Origin: an uncultured beta proteobacterium
GTDB taxonomy: Bacteria; Pseudomonadota; Gammaproteobacteria; Burkholderiales; SG8-39
Reading direction: 5' to 3'
Length of the DNA: 15,540 nucleotides
Assembly (NCBI GenBank): GCA_902826155.1
Contig: CADEDU010000123.1
Span: 1-15,540 of the forward strand
Part shown: positions 1 to 9,478 of the stretch, in pieces
How positions within the stretch are numbered: the stretch's first letter is position 1
Layout: the number at the start of each line of letters is the position of its first letter
Program-made: the position numbers and the translations under genes
The notes under the pieces: generated by a model
The model's input: only the letters and a program-made list of their open reading frames with translations
Databases searched by the model: none
What the model was told of the DNA's origin: nothing

Positions 1-84
1 GGCGAGCCCCAGCGCGATGCCTTTGCCGATGCCTTCGCTGCCGCCCGTCACCAGCGCGGTCTTACCTTTCAAGCGCAGATCCAT
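1..84 (-). CDS. Short-chain dehydrogenase/reductase, N-terminal part (partial at window edge)
   Basis: Only the first 28 codons are present, reading leftward off the window. The start reads MDLRLKGKTALVTGGSEGIG followed by KGIALGLA. The T-G-x-x-x-G-I-G glycine motif at residues 13-20 after a short beta strand is the NAD(P)(H)-binding signature of classical SDR enzymes, which are soluble oxidoreductases acting on alcohols, ketones or sugars. The ATG at 84 is supported by an AAAGGAG ribosome binding site 6 nt upstream (91-97). The gene is divergent from the flavin monooxygenase at 339, so the two may share a control region and serve one catabolic task. The substrate cannot be judged because the catalytic Tyr-Lys region is outside the window. 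The family is near certain; function is unassigned. Confidence 0.85.
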   Translation of the reverse strand, partial: MDLRLKGKTALVTGGSEGIGKGIALGLA

Positions 85-338
85 GGTGTGCTCCTTTGGG
101 GTGATGTGTTATCGCGTCCGGCATTCTCCACGATTCGCGCGCACGTGGCGTAGTCGCAATGTGAGACGGCGATCGTCGCTCCGAAACATGGGGCTGTGAC
201 GAGCGTGCAGCGCACCTCGTGGTTGCATCGTGCGTGTTCGACCATCCATACTTTCCCGGCCCCACACAACTGCCTTAGCTGCCGAATTTCGATGTTCTCA
301 ACCGCTTCGAGTTTCCGGCCGGATCGAGCTGCCGCGCG
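85..338. other. Intergenic region between divergent SDR and monooxygenase genes
   Basis: This 254-bp stretch separates two divergently transcribed genes, so promoters for both should lie in it. I see the SDR ribosome binding site but no convincing -35/-10 pair in either direction. On the plus strand TTGCAT followed after 18 nt by CATACT (roughly 223-252) is a weak candidate. No clear Shine-Dalgarno precedes the ATG at 339. Short reading frames here have no recognisable product. Confidence 0.5.
91..97 (-). promoter_or_regulatory. Ribosome binding site of the SDR gene
   Basis: The minus strand reads AAAGGAG, 6 nt before the ATG at 84. It is a near-perfect Shine-Dalgarno sequence and fixes the start of the truncated SDR gene. 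Confidence 0.75.
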
Positions 339-1679
339 ATGAAAAAACAAATCCACCTCGCTTTCGATTTCTCCTGGACGCAGGTCGAAACCCTATGGCG
401 AGTCGCGGGCTCGTGGGTCGATCGACATCACCCCAACATCGGCATGTTCGAGGAAGTCGCGCGCACCGCCGAGCGCGGCGGCCTGGACATGATTTTCTTC
501 GGCGACTCCACCGGCATCCCGAGCACCTGGAAAGGTTCGATCGACGAGGCGGTGCGCTACGGCGTTGCCTGGCCGCGCCTGGACATGAGCCCCTGGGTGA
601 CCGCCATGTCGCGCGTCACCAGCCACGTCGGGTTCGGTCTGACGTACGCGTCGACGTTCATGCATCCGTTCTACACCGCGCGCCTGCTCAACTCGCTCAA
701 TCTGATCACCGAGGGGCGCGTCGCGTTCAACGTGATCACCTCGCAGCGTCGCGCCGACTACGCCAACTACGGCTACGACGAACTGGTCGATCACGAGACG
801 CGCTACGAGCGGTTGGAGGAATTCATCGACGTGTGCCGCAAGCTGTGGAACAGCGTCGATGTCGATGCGTTCATGTGGGATGCCGCGACGGGGCAGGTCG
901 CCGACCCGGCGAAGATCCGCGCGATCGACCATGAGGGACGGTTCTTCAAGGTCAAGGGGCCGCTCAGCGTGGTACCGCTGCAGCACGGGCACCCGGTAGT
1001 CATCCAGGCGGGCGGCTCGCCGCGCGGAACGCGGGCCGCGGCGCGCGTGGCCGATCACGTGTTCGGGCTGTTGAAGCCGGTGCCGATGATGGTGAAGCAG
1101 CGCTCCGACCTCGATGCGGCGCTGGTGGCCGAGAAGCGCGATCCCGAGCAGGTCGGGATCCTGTGGTCCAGTCGCGCGATCGTCGCTCCCACGCGCAAGG
1201 AGGCGCTGGCGCTCAAGGAGATGCTGATCGCGGATGTGCCGCAGGAGGCGGTCGGCGTCTGGCTGTCGCATAACACCGGCTTCGACATGTCCACGCTGCC
1301 CGAGCGGTTCTCTCTTGCCGAACTGCAGCAGCGCATCGTGGCCGCCAATGCTTCGCCGGTCGGCTTCGTTCACATCCTCGCGAACAAGTACGGGCAGAAC
1401 ACCGAGATCAGCCGCGAGGAGTTCTTTCGCTATGGACTGGAGGCGGCGACCGGCTACGACAACACCTACGCCGGCGACCCGGCCCAGGTTGCGGACATGC
1501 TGGAGGAGGCGTTCGAGGCCACCGGAAGCCGCGGCGGGTTCATGCTGTCGATCTCGCAGGCGGCGCCGCGTGCGGTGATCGCCAATGTCGTCGATTATCT
1601 GGTGCCCGAGCTGCAGCGGCGCGGACGCTATCGCAGCAGCTACGCGGGCCGATCGTTGCGGGAGAACCTGGTGTGTTGA
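339..1679 (+). CDS. LLM-class flavin-dependent monooxygenase, NtaA/SnaA/DszA (nitrilotriacetate monooxygenase) type
   Basis: The 446-residue protein is full length for the NtaA/SnaA/DszA/SoxA branch of the bacterial luciferase-like family. These cytoplasmic TIM-barrel enzymes use FMNH2 from a partner reductase plus O2 to oxidise substrates such as aminopolycarboxylates, organosulfur compounds or esters. The N-terminus (KKQIHLAFDF, then an early W-rich stretch), the GLDMIFFGDS strand, the NLITEGRVAFNVITS segment and the HPVVIQAGGSPRGTRAAARVADHVF block follow this branch's pattern. The C-terminal part with GDPAQVADMLEE and GGFMLS closes the barrel. No flavin reductase lies within the window. 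The divergent SDR suggests a short catabolic pathway. The start is the first ATG of the conserved frame, although its Shine-Dalgarno is weak. Family confident; substrate unknown. Confidence 0.93.
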   Translation: MKKQIHLAFDFSWTQVETLWRVAGSWVDRHHPNIGMFEEVARTAERGGLDMIFFGDSTGIPSTWKGSIDEAVRYGVAWPRLDMSPWVTAMSRVTSHVGFGLTYASTFMHPFYTARLLNSLNLITEGRVAFNVITSQRRADYANYGYDELVDHETRYERLEEFIDVCRKLWNSVDVDAFMWDAATGQVADPAKIRAIDHEGRFFKVKGPLSVVPLQHGHPVVIQAGGSPRGTRAAARVADHVFGLLKPVPMMVKQRSDLDAALVAEKRDPEQVGILWSSRAIVAPTRKEALALKEMLIADVPQEAVGVWLSHNTGFDMSTLPERFSLAELQQRIVAANASPVGFVHILANKYGQNTEISREEFFRYGLEAATGYDNTYAGDPAQVADMLEEAFEATGSRGGFMLSISQAAPRAVIANVVDYLVPELQRRGRYRSSYAGRSLRENLVC

Positions 1680-1710
1680 GCGATCGAGGGGTTTGAACGA
1701 CGCTCTCTAG

Positions 1711-1800
1711 GGAATATTCGCACAAGGGGGCCCGCCCCCTCGTAACTCCCCGGAAAGTATGGGACCTCCGCACCGCCGGGATAAGTTATGCGGAGTTTCC
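1711..1800. mobile_element. MITE-like element, copy A (90 bp, CTAG target duplication)
   Basis: The left end GGAATATTCGCACAA and the right end (read inverted) GGAAACTCCGCATAA form an imperfect terminal inverted repeat, 11 of 15 matching. CTAG flanks both sides (1707-1710 and 1801-1804). Inside is a G5-CCCG-C5 hairpin (1726-1739) and an internal inverted repeat CTCCGCA/TGCGGAG (1766-1772, 1789-1795). A second copy with the same orientation, length and core lies at 15111-15201. It has no coding capacity, so if mobile it would need a transposase in trans. The CTAG duplication fits the YTAR target of the IS5 group, but no parent IS was identified. It lies between the convergent monooxygenase and efflux operon and may also act as a structured 3' region. 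Confidence 0.75.
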
Positions 1801-3270
1801 CTAGGGTTGCTTCGGTTCGTCGCGATCGACCACCCGGTCGAGTTCGCTCGTGTGCCAGCCGCCGCCCAACGCCTGGATCAGGGCGACGCTCGCCGCGAAG
1901 CGTCGCGCGCGGATCGATGCCAGCGTGCGCTCGTTCTGCAGCGCCGTCGTCTGCGCCGTCACCACGTTCAGAAAACTCACCACGCCGGCGCCGTACTGGT
2001 TGGTCGTCACCTCGACCACCTGTCGGGCGCCGTTGACGACCTCCTGCTGCAGCGCTTCCTCGTCGACGAGCACGCGTAGCGCGGCGAGGTTGTCTTCGAC
2101 TTCCTGCATGGCAATGAGCACCGTCTGGCGGTATTGCGCGACATCGGCGTCGTACACGGCGAGCGCCTGATCGGAGAGCGAGCGGCGCAGGCCGCCGTCG
2201 AACAACACCTGCGCCACCGCCACCCCGAGCGACCAGAAATGACTGGGCGTGGACAGCCAGGACTGGAACCGGTTCGCCCGATAGCCTTCCGAAGCGCTCA
2301 GCGTGAGGCTCGGAAAGAATGCCGCTCGTGCCACGCCGATGCGCGCATTGGCGGCGGCGACACTGCGTTCAGCCGCGGCGACGTCGGGTCGGCGCTCGAG
2401 CAATTCGGAGGGCAGGCCGACCGGCACCTCGGGCAAGTTCGGCTGGGCGGTGTCCTGTTCGATTCGCAGCGCCGCCGGTGGCGCGCCGGTCAGGATCGCA
2501 ATGGCATGCTCACGCTGCGCGCGCTCGATGCCGAGGTCGACGAGCTGTGCTTGCGCGCCGCGAAGCTGCACCTCGGCCTGGATGATGTCCACGCGCGCCA
2601 CCACGCCGGCCTGATAGCGATTGCGCGTGAGATCGAGCGAGCGCTCGTACGCGGCAACCGTGTCCGCGAGAATGCGACGCTGCGCATCGTTGGCACGCAA
2701 CGCGAAGTAGGCCTGGACCAGGGTCGCGGTTGTTACCAGCCGCACCGATTCCAGATCGGCGGCGCTCGCTGCGGCGTCGCCCCCGGCGGCTTCGACCGAA
2801 CGCCGGACACGTCCCCACAAATCGAGTTCCCAGCTCGCGTTGAACGGCAGGTTGTAGCTGTTGGTGATGCCGGGCGACAGCGTCGGCTGGCTTGACGGCG
2901 CGGGCGGGCGGCTGCGCGTGGCCGAGGGATTGACGGTGACGCTCGGAAACAGGGCGGCGCGTTGCTGCCCGAGCGCCGCGAGCGCCTGACGGTAACGTGC
3001 TTCGGCCCCCTGGATCGTGTGGTTAGCGGCGATCGCGCGTTCGGCGAGCCCATTCAACACCGGATCGCGAAAGATCTCCCACCAGCGCCCGCGCTCGATC
3101 GCATCGCGCGGTTCGGCGCGTTTCCATCCGGCGAGCTCGCGATAAGCCTCCGGGACCTCTACCGGCGGACGCGCGTAGTCCGGACCGAGCGTGCAGCCGA
3201 ACAGCGCGGTCAGCGCACCCGCAGCGGCGAGGGTGCGCATTCGCGTTGCTCGGCGATCCGCGCGCGTCAC
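1801..3270 (-). CDS. RND efflux outer-membrane channel lipoprotein, OprM/NodT family
   Basis: This is the outer-membrane factor of the tripartite pump, a trimeric beta-barrel plus periplasmic alpha-barrel channel. The lipoprotein signal ends in L-F-G-C, followed by TLGPDYARPPVEVPEAYRE, the typical mature N-terminus of OprM/NodT proteins. Two OEP-type repeats follow, with hallmarks such as WELDLWGRVRR and LGVAVAQVLFDGG and the alternating long helices. GTG at 3270 was chosen: it overlaps the mdtC-like stop as GTGA and has GGAG 9 nt upstream, giving 489 residues with Cys26 lipidated. ATG at 3240 (479 residues, Cys16) is a valid alternative. The TAG stop lies inside the CTAG duplication of the adjacent MITE-like element. 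It is the last gene of the operon and resembles the OpmB position in muxABC-opmB. Confidence 0.93.
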   Translation of the reverse strand: MTRADRRATRMRTLAAAGALTALFGCTLGPDYARPPVEVPEAYRELAGWKRAEPRDAIERGRWWEIFRDPVLNGLAERAIAANHTIQGAEARYRQALAALGQQRAALFPSVTVNPSATRSRPPAPSSQPTLSPGITNSYNLPFNASWELDLWGRVRRSVEAAGGDAAASAADLESVRLVTTATLVQAYFALRANDAQRRILADTVAAYERSLDLTRNRYQAGVVARVDIIQAEVQLRGAQAQLVDLGIERAQREHAIAILTGAPPAALRIEQDTAQPNLPEVPVGLPSELLERRPDVAAAERSVAAANARIGVARAAFFPSLTLSASEGYRANRFQSWLSTPSHFWSLGVAVAQVLFDGGLRRSLSDQALAVYDADVAQYRQTVLIAMQEVEDNLAALRVLVDEEALQQEVVNGARQVVEVTTNQYGAGVVSFLNVVTAQTTALQNERTLASIRARRFAASVALIQALGGGWHTSELDRVVDRDEPKQP

Positions 3271-6200
3271 GCTGCGGCGCTCCGGGGCTGATCGCCACGG
3301 CGCATCTGCCAGCGGCGCAAGGTCCACAGCCGCATGCGCTCCAGATAAAGATAGACCACGGGCGTGGTGTAGAGCGTGAGCACCTGGCTCAGCGCGAGCC
3401 CGCCGACGATCGCGATGCCAAGGGGCTTGCGCAATTCGGCGCCGTCGCCGACGCCGAGCGCGAGGGGCAGTGCGCCAAGTGCCGCCGCCAGCGTCGTCAT
3501 CATGATCGGACGGAATCTGAGAATGCACGCCTCGTAGATCGCCTCGCGCGGCGTGCGGCCACGGGTGCGCTCGGCATCGAGCGCGAAATCGACCATCAGG
3601 ATCGCGTTCTTCTTGACGATGCCGATCAGCAGGAACACGGCGATCAGCGCGATCACGGTGAACTCAGCGCCCGCGGCGAGCAACGCGAGCAACGCACCGA
3701 CGCCGGCTGACGGGAGCGTGGAGAGGATGGTGATCGGATGGACGAAGCTTTCATAGAGCATGCCGAGTACGATGTACATCGCGACGATGGCGGCCACGAT
3801 GAGCCAGGGCTGCGCGCCGGTGTTGGTTTGAAACGTCCGCGCGGTGCCGGCGAACCCGCCGAATACGATCGAGGGCACGCCGATGCGGTCCATCATGTCG
3901 CGAATCACGACCGTGGCATCCGATAGCGAGACGCCCTCGGGAAGGCTGAACGATATGGTTGCCGAGGCGAACTGGCCCTGATGGTTGATCGATAGCGGCG
4001 TGTTGGTGAACTCGTAGCGAGCGATCGCGGAAAGCGGCACCGATTGGCCGGTGGGTGTGCGCAACCAGATGTCCTTCAGCGATTCCGGGCCGACGGCGTA
4101 GCGCGGATCGACTTCCATCACGACGCGATACTGGTTGCGCTCGGTGTAGATGGTGGAGACGATCGCCTGACTGAACGCGTTGCCCAGGGTCTGGTCGATC
4201 GCATCGATCGACAAGCCCAGTCGAGCCGCCGTGGGCCGATCGACGACCACGGTCGCCTGCATGCCACGCACTTCCTGATCGCTTGATACGTCGGTCAACC
4301 GGTCGACGTTCTGAAGCGCCACGGTGAGCTTCTGCGTCCACTCGCGCAGCGCGTCGACGTTCTCGCTTTGCAGCGTGTACTGGTAGGCGCCGGTTCCCGG
4401 CCGGCCGCCGATGCGCACGTCGGACACCGGCACCAGCGACAGTTGAATACCGGGAATGCGCGCGAGCTGCGGTCGCAGTCGTGCGACGACTTCGGCCGCG
4501 CTCACTTTCCGTTCGGCAAGCGGCTTGAGCGACATGACGTAGCTGCCGAAATTGCGTGCACCGAAGCCCGATCCCGTCGAGGAGGTGATCGTGTCGATCG
4601 CCGGGTCGGCCTGGATGATCTTCATGGCGATCTCCATCTTCGCGCTGGTCGACTGGAACGAACTGGCCTGGTCGGCGCGCAGATAGCCGAAGATCCTGCC
4701 GGTGTCCTGCTGCGGGAAGAATCCCTTCGGAATGATGTTGTACAGATGGACGTTGAGCCCGATCATCGCGACCAGCGCAAGCATGGTGAGCACCGAATGG
4801 CGGAGCGCGAATCGCAGCGTCGCGGCATACGCGCGCAGCACGGCCAGGTAGACGCGCTCACCGGCTCGGTAGAACAATCCATGCGCGGTCTCGGAGGCGG
4901 GCTTGAGCATGTGCGCGCACATCATCGGCGTGAGCGTCAGCGATACGACCAGCGAAACACCGACCGCTGCCGTGAGCGTCAAGGCGAACTCGCGAAAGAA
5001 CCGCCCGACCAGCCCGGACAGGAACAGGATCGGGATGAACACGGCGACCAGCGAGATGCTCATCGAGATCACGGTGAAGCCGACTTCCCTGGCGCTTTTC
5101 AGGGCCGCGGCCATCGGCGAGGCGCCGGCTTCGATGTGGCGCATGGCGTTCTCGAGCACGACGATCGCATCGTCGACCACGAATCCGGTGGCGACGATGA
5201 GCGCCATGAGCGAGAGGTTGTTGAGGCTGTAGCCGGCCAGATACATGAACCCGAAGGTCGAGATGATCGATACGGGAACCGCCGCTGCGGGGATCAGGGT
5301 GGCGCGCACGTGCCGCAACAGCAGGAACACGACCAGGACGACGAGCCCCACCGCGATGACCAGCGATTTCTCCACTTCACGCAACGACGCGCGGATCGTC
5401 GCCGTTCGCTCGAGTGCGAGGCTGAGTTCCATGGCGGCAGGAATCGATGCGCGCAGCCACGGCAGGGCCTCGTTCACCCGATCGACCGTATCGAGGACGT
5501 TGGCATCGGGCTCCTTGTAGACCCACAGAAGAATGGCGGGCCGACCGTTGACGGCGCCGGAGTTGCGCAGGTCTTGCACCGAATCGCTGACGGTGGCGAC
5601 ATCGCGCAGCCGTACCGGCGCTCCGTTGCGATACGCGACGATGAGCAGGGCGTACTGCTCGGCCGTCATGAGTTGATCGTTGGCGTAGATCCACCATTGC
5701 CGCTCGCCTTCTTCGACAACGCCCTTGGGGCGGTTGACGTTGGCGGTGGTGAGCGCGGTGCGCACGTCGGCCAGGCCGACGCCCATCGCGCTCAGCGCGC
5801 GCGGATTGACTTCGACTCGCACCGCGGGCAGCGAGCCACCGCCGATGTTGACCTGCCCGACGCCGCGGATCTGCGACAGGCGCTGCGCGACGATGGTCGA
5901 AGCCGCGTCGTAGAGCTGTGCTTTGGGAAGCGTATCGGAGACCAGCGTGAGGACGATGATCGGCGGATCGGCGGGGTTGGCCTTGCGATACGTCGGATTG
6001 CCCGGCATGCCGCTGGGAAGCTGCGCGCGCGCCGCATTGATCGCGGCCTGCACTTCGTTCGCCGCCTTGTGGATGCTGCGGTCAAGATCGAACTGCAGCG
6101 ACACGCGCGTCGAACCCTGCGAAGACGACGAGGTGATCTCGTTCACCCCGGCGATCCGTCCCAGTTGACGTTCCAATGGCGTGGCGACGGTTGCGGCCAT

Positions 6201-6374
6201 TGTCTCGGGGCTGGCACCCGGCAGTTGCGCGTAGACGCTGATGACCGGGAACTCGACCTGCGGCAGCGGTGCGACGGGCAGGCGCGTGAAGGCGATGGCG
6301 CCCGCGAGCGTGATGCCGATGGTGAGCAGGATCGTCGCGACCGGGCGGGCGATGAACGCGGCCGAGAGGTTCAT
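3267..6374 (-). CDS. mdtC: Multidrug efflux RND permease, MdtC-like subunit
   Basis: The 1035-residue inner-membrane proton/drug antiporter belongs to the HAE1 RND family. The N-terminus ([19 protein letters not shown], then [15 protein letters not shown] and [20 protein letters not shown]) follows E. coli MdtC rather than MdtB. The proton-relay aspartates are Asp401-Asp402 in [13 protein letters not shown] of TM4, and the relay lysine is about Lys922 in [14 protein letters not shown] of TM10. Twelve hydrophobic segments and two large periplasmic loops are present, as usual. The start ATG at 6374 overlaps the mdtB-like stop as ATGA and has AGAAGG 7 nt upstream; a longer N-terminal reading would only overlap mdtB. 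In E. coli MdtB and MdtC form a heterotrimer (2 B : 1 C), and the adjacent pair here suggests the same. Confidence 0.95.
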   Translation of the reverse strand: MNLSAAFIARPVATILLTIGITLAGAIAFTRLPVAPLPQVEFPVISVYAQLPGASPETMAATVATPLERQLGRIAGVNEITSSSSQGSTRVSLQFDLDRSIHKAANEVQAAINAARAQLPSGMPGNPTYRKANPADPPIIVLTLVSDTLPKAQLYDAASTIVAQRLSQIRGVGQVNIGGGSLPAVRVEVNPRALSAMGVGLADVRTALTTANVNRPKGVVEEGERQWWIYANDQLMTAEQYALLIVAYRNGAPVRLRDVATVSDSVQDLRNSGAVNGRPAILLWVYKEPDANVLDTVDRVNEALPWLRASIPAAMELSLALERTATIRASLREVEKSLVIAVGLVVLVVFLLLRHVRATLIPAAAVPVSIISTFGFMYLAGYSLNNLSLMALIVATGFVVDDAIVVLENAMRHIEAGASPMAAALKSAREVGFTVISMSISLVAVFIPILFLSGLVGRFFREFALTLTAAVGVSLVVSLTLTPMMCAHMLKPASETAHGLFYRAGERVYLAVLRAYAATLRFALRHSVLTMLALVAMIGLNVHLYNIIPKGFFPQQDTGRIFGYLRADQASSFQSTSAKMEIAMKIIQADPAIDTITSSTGSGFGARNFGSYVMSLKPLAERKVSAAEVVARLRPQLARIPGIQLSLVPVSDVRIGGRPGTGAYQYTLQSENVDALREWTQKLTVALQNVDRLTDVSSDQEVRGMQATVVVDRPTAARLGLSIDAIDQTLGNAFSQAIVSTIYTERNQYRVVMEVDPRYAVGPESLKDIWLRTPTGQSVPLSAIARYEFTNTPLSINHQGQFASATISFSLPEGVSLSDATVVIRDMMDRIGVPSIVFGGFAGTARTFQTNTGAQPWLIVAAIVAMYIVLGMLYESFVHPITILSTLPSAGVGALLALLAAGAEFTVIALIAVFLLIGIVKKNAILMVDFALDAERTRGRTPREAIYEACILRFRPIMMTTLAAALGALPLALGVGDGAELRKPLGIAIVGGLALSQVLTLYTTPVVYLYLERMRLWTLRRWQMRRGDQPRSAAA

Positions 6375-9300
6375 GGTGCGACCTTCTGCCGCGGGCGATC
6401 CCGCCGGCCGCCGCCGAAGCGGCGCGCCAGACGATCGAAGGCGAGGTAGATCACCGGTGTGGTGAACAGGGTAAGGATCTGGCTCACGATCAACCCGCCG
6501 ACCATCGTCAGGCCGAGCGGTTGGCGCAACTCCGAACCCACGCCCGTGCCGAGCATCAGCGGCAGTGCGGCGAACAGCGCGGCGAAGGTCGTCATGAGGA
6601 TCGGCCGGAACCGCAGCAGGCACGCCTGGTAGATCGCCTCCTCGGGCCGCTTGCCGTCGCGGCGCTCGGCATCGAGCGCGAAGTCGATCATCATGATCGC
6701 GTTCTTCTTGACGATGCCGATGAGCAGGATGATGCCGATGATGGCGACGATGCCCAGTTCGCTGCGCGCAAGCAGCAGCGCCGCCAGGGCGCCGACCGCG
6801 GCCGACGGCAGCGTCGAGAGGATCGTCACCGGATGGATGAAGCTTTCGTACAGCACACCCAGCACGATGTACATCGTGACGATCGCGGCCAGGATGAGCA
6901 GCAGGGTGCCGGCGAGCGATTCGCGGAACGATTGCGCGGCACCCTGGAAGCTGGTGCGGACCGAGGCCGGCATGCCCAGTTCCTTTTCGATGCGCTGTAC
7001 CGCTTCAACGGCCGTGCCGAGGGCTGCGCCCGCTGCAAGATTGAACGAGATGGTGGTCGCCGGAAACTGGCCCAGGTGCTGGATGGCGAGCGGCGCGGTG
7101 CCGAGCGTTACGCGGCTCAGCGCCGACAGCGGAATCTGCGCGCCGTTGGCGCCGCTCACGTAGATGCCGGCAAGCGCATCCGGACCCGCGCGAAACTCGG
7201 GTTTGACCTCGAGCACGACGCGATACTGCGTCGCCTGCGTGAAGATGGTCGAGATCAACCGCTGGCCGAAGGCGTTGTAGAGCGCAGTCGAGATCGCACC
7301 CGGTGTCACGCCGAGCCGGGCGGCGGTGTCGCGATCGATCTCGACACGCGCCTCCAGACCTTGATCCTGCAGATCGCTTGCCACGTCGGCGAGGGTCGGC
7401 TCGGCCTGCATGCGCGCAACCAGCCGCGGCACCCACTCCGAGAGCAGTTTCGCATCGGCCGCTTCGAGCGTGTATTGGTATTGCGTGCGGCTCACGCGGT
7501 CTTCGATCGTGAGGTCCTGAATCGGCTGCATGTAGAGCGTTACGCCCGGCACATTGGCGAGCGCCGGTTGCAGACGGCGGATGACCTCGGAGGCGTGCAC
7601 GCGCCGCACGGCGAGCGGCTTCAGATTGATCAGCATGCGCCCGCTGTTCAGCGTGAGATTGGTGCCGTCGACGCCGATGAACGAGGACACGCTTTCCACC
7701 GCCGGGTCTTCGAGCACGACTTTGATGAGCGCCTGCTGGCGCTCGCTCATCGCCCGGAACGAGACGGTCTGCGGCGCTTCCGAGATGCCCTGGATCACGC
7801 CGGTATCCTGGATCGGGAAGAAGCCCTTCGGCACGGCCAGATAGAGCACGACGGTGATCACCAGCAGCGCCACCGCCACCAGCAGCGTGAGGGCCTGATG
7901 GCGCAGCACCCATGTCAGCGCGCGCGCGTAGGCCGCCAGCGACCGTGTGAATATTTGCCCGGCCGCGCCGGTGACCGAGGCGCCACTGCCTTCGCCTCGT
8001 CGCAACATGCGGGCGCACATCATCGGCGTGAGCGTGAGCGAGACGAACGCGGAGATGAGAATGGCCACCGCGAGCGTGATCGCGAACTCGCGGAACAGCC
8101 GCCCGACGACATCGCCCATGAACAGCAGCGGAATGAGCACGGCGATGAGTGAAACGGTCAGCGAGATGATCGTGAAGCCGATCTGCTCGGCTCCTTTGAG
8201 CGCGGCCGCGAGCGGCGTCTCGCCCGCTTCGACGTAGCGCGCGATGTTCTCGATCATGACGATGGCGTCGTCGACGACGAAACCGGTCGCCACGACCATC
8301 GCCATCAGCGTGAGGTTGTTGATCGAGAATCCGGCCAGTGACATGACCGCGAACGTGCCCACCAGCGACACGGGCACTGCGACACTTGGCACGATGGTCG
8401 CCGGCAGGTTGCGCAGAAACAGGAAGATCACCAGCACCACCAGACCGATCGCGAAGAGCAGTTCGATCTGGACGTCGCGAACCGACGCGCGGATCGTGAC
8501 GGTGCGATCGGTCAGCACCGCCACGTCGACCGAGGCAGGCAGTGAGGCCTGCAGTTGCGGCAGCGCGCGCTTGATGCGATCGACCACCTCGATGACGTTG
8601 GCGCCGGGCTGGCGCTGGATGTTGAGAATGACCGCCGGCACTTCGTTCATCCAGGCTTGAAGGCGGATGTTCTCGGCGTCCTCGCGCACATCGGCGACAT
8701 CGGTGAGATAGACCGGCGCCCCGTTGCGATAGGCGATGACGATGCGTTCGAACTCCGCCGCCGAGCGCAGTTGATCGTTGGCGTCGATGGCGTAGGCCCG
8801 GCTCGGGCCGTCGAAGTTGCCCTTGGCGCGCTTGGCGTTGGCCGCGGCGATGGTGGCGCGCAGCTCATCCATGCCCAGGCCATTGGCCGCGAGCGATTTC
8901 GGGTTCACCTGCACGCGCACGGCCGGACGCTGCCCGCCGGAGAGCGTGACCAGCCCGACGCCAGCCACTTGCGACAGTTTCTGCGCCAGACGCGTATCGG
9001 CCAGATCCTGGATCTCAGGCAGGCGCAGTGTCTTCGATGACAAGCCCAGCGTCAGGATCGGCGCATCGGCGGGGTTGACCTTGCTGTACACCGGAGGTGC
9101 CGGCAGGTCCTGCGGGACCAGATTCGAGGCCGCGTTGATCGCGGCTTGGACCGATTGCTCGGCGATCTCCATCGAGAGCAGCAGATCGAACTGCATCGTG
9201 ATCACCGATGCACCGCCCGAACTGGTCGATGACATCTGCTTCAAGCCGGAGATCTGACCGAACTGCCGCTCCAGCGGTGCCGTGATCGCCGAGGCCATCA

Positions 9301-9472
9301 CGTCGGGGCTCGCACCCGGGTAGAACGTGAATACCTGGATGGTCGGATAGTCGACCTGCGGCAGTGCCGACACTGGCAACTGCCGATACGCAAGCGCGCC
9401 CACCAGCAGGATCGCGATCATCAGCAGCGTCGTCGCGACCGGCCGCTGGATGAAGGGACGCGATGGGCTCAT
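6371..9472 (-). CDS. mdtB: Multidrug efflux RND permease, MdtB-like subunit
   Basis: The 1033-residue HAE1 RND permease has an N-terminus ([19 protein letters not shown], then [16 protein letters not shown] and [18 protein letters not shown]) matching the MdtB pattern rather than MdtC. TM4 carries Asp401-Asp402 ([15 protein letters not shown]) and TM10 carries Lys922-Lys923 ([16 protein letters not shown]), so the proton relay looks intact. The segment [19 protein letters not shown] and [12 protein letters not shown] are standard RND blocks. The gene starts 6 nt after the mdtA-like stop and its stop overlaps the mdtC-like start by 4 nt, which implies translational coupling and balanced synthesis of both permeases. 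Substrates are not predictable; E. coli MdtABC exports bile salts, novobiocin and some metals. Confidence 0.95.
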   Translation of the reverse strand: MSPSRPFIQRPVATTLLMIAILLVGALAYRQLPVSALPQVDYPTIQVFTFYPGASPDVMASAITAPLERQFGQISGLKQMSSTSSGGASVITMQFDLLLSMEIAEQSVQAAINAASNLVPQDLPAPPVYSKVNPADAPILTLGLSSKTLRLPEIQDLADTRLAQKLSQVAGVGLVTLSGGQRPAVRVQVNPKSLAANGLGMDELRATIAAANAKRAKGNFDGPSRAYAIDANDQLRSAAEFERIVIAYRNGAPVYLTDVADVREDAENIRLQAWMNEVPAVILNIQRQPGANVIEVVDRIKRALPQLQASLPASVDVAVLTDRTVTIRASVRDVQIELLFAIGLVVLVIFLFLRNLPATIVPSVAVPVSLVGTFAVMSLAGFSINNLTLMAMVVATGFVVDDAIVMIENIARYVEAGETPLAAALKGAEQIGFTIISLTVSLIAVLIPLLFMGDVVGRLFREFAITLAVAILISAFVSLTLTPMMCARMLRRGEGSGASVTGAAGQIFTRSLAAYARALTWVLRHQALTLLVAVALLVITVVLYLAVPKGFFPIQDTGVIQGISEAPQTVSFRAMSERQQALIKVVLEDPAVESVSSFIGVDGTNLTLNSGRMLINLKPLAVRRVHASEVIRRLQPALANVPGVTLYMQPIQDLTIEDRVSRTQYQYTLEAADAKLLSEWVPRLVARMQAEPTLADVASDLQDQGLEARVEIDRDTAARLGVTPGAISTALYNAFGQRLISTIFTQATQYRVVLEVKPEFRAGPDALAGIYVSGANGAQIPLSALSRVTLGTAPLAIQHLGQFPATTISFNLAAGAALGTAVEAVQRIEKELGMPASVRTSFQGAAQSFRESLAGTLLLILAAIVTMYIVLGVLYESFIHPVTILSTLPSAAVGALAALLLARSELGIVAIIGIILLIGIVKKNAIMMIDFALDAERRDGKRPEEAIYQACLLRFRPILMTTFAALFAALPLMLGTGVGSELRQPLGLTMVGGLIVSQILTLFTTPVIYLAFDRLARRFGGGRRDRPRQKVAP
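6382..6387 (-). promoter_or_regulatory. Ribosome binding site of the mdtC-like gene
   Basis: AGAAGG on the minus strand, 7 nt before ATG 6374 and inside the mdtB-like coding sequence. It decides the mdtC-like start and supports the ATGA overlap. Confidence 0.6.
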
Positions 9473-9478
9473 GCGCCG

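Noticed and set aside
393..1373. 326-codon minus-strand frame opposite the monooxygenase
   Set aside because: The composition is typical of an antisense shadow and the plus-strand protein matches a known family along its full length.
3271..3528. N-terminal extension of the outer-membrane channel frame upstream of GTG 3270
   Set aside because: It would overlap the mdtC-like gene by about 260 bp and would put the lipoprotein signal in the middle of the protein.
4368..6449. Long plus-strand frame (693 codons) opposite the mdtC-like gene
   Set aside because: It is rich in Arg, Asp, His and Gly with no domain, and lies wholly antisense to a clear RND permease; high-GC genes commonly leave such open antisense frames.
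6375..6623. N-terminal extension of the mdtC-like frame
   Set aside because: The extension overlaps mdtB, and the RND N-terminus ([11 protein letters not shown]) begins right after ATG 6374, which has a good ribosome binding site.
6521..8152. Long plus-strand frame (543 codons) opposite the mdtB-like gene
   Set aside because: Same low-complexity Arg/Asp/Gln/His composition as other antisense shadows; the minus-strand permease explains the openness.
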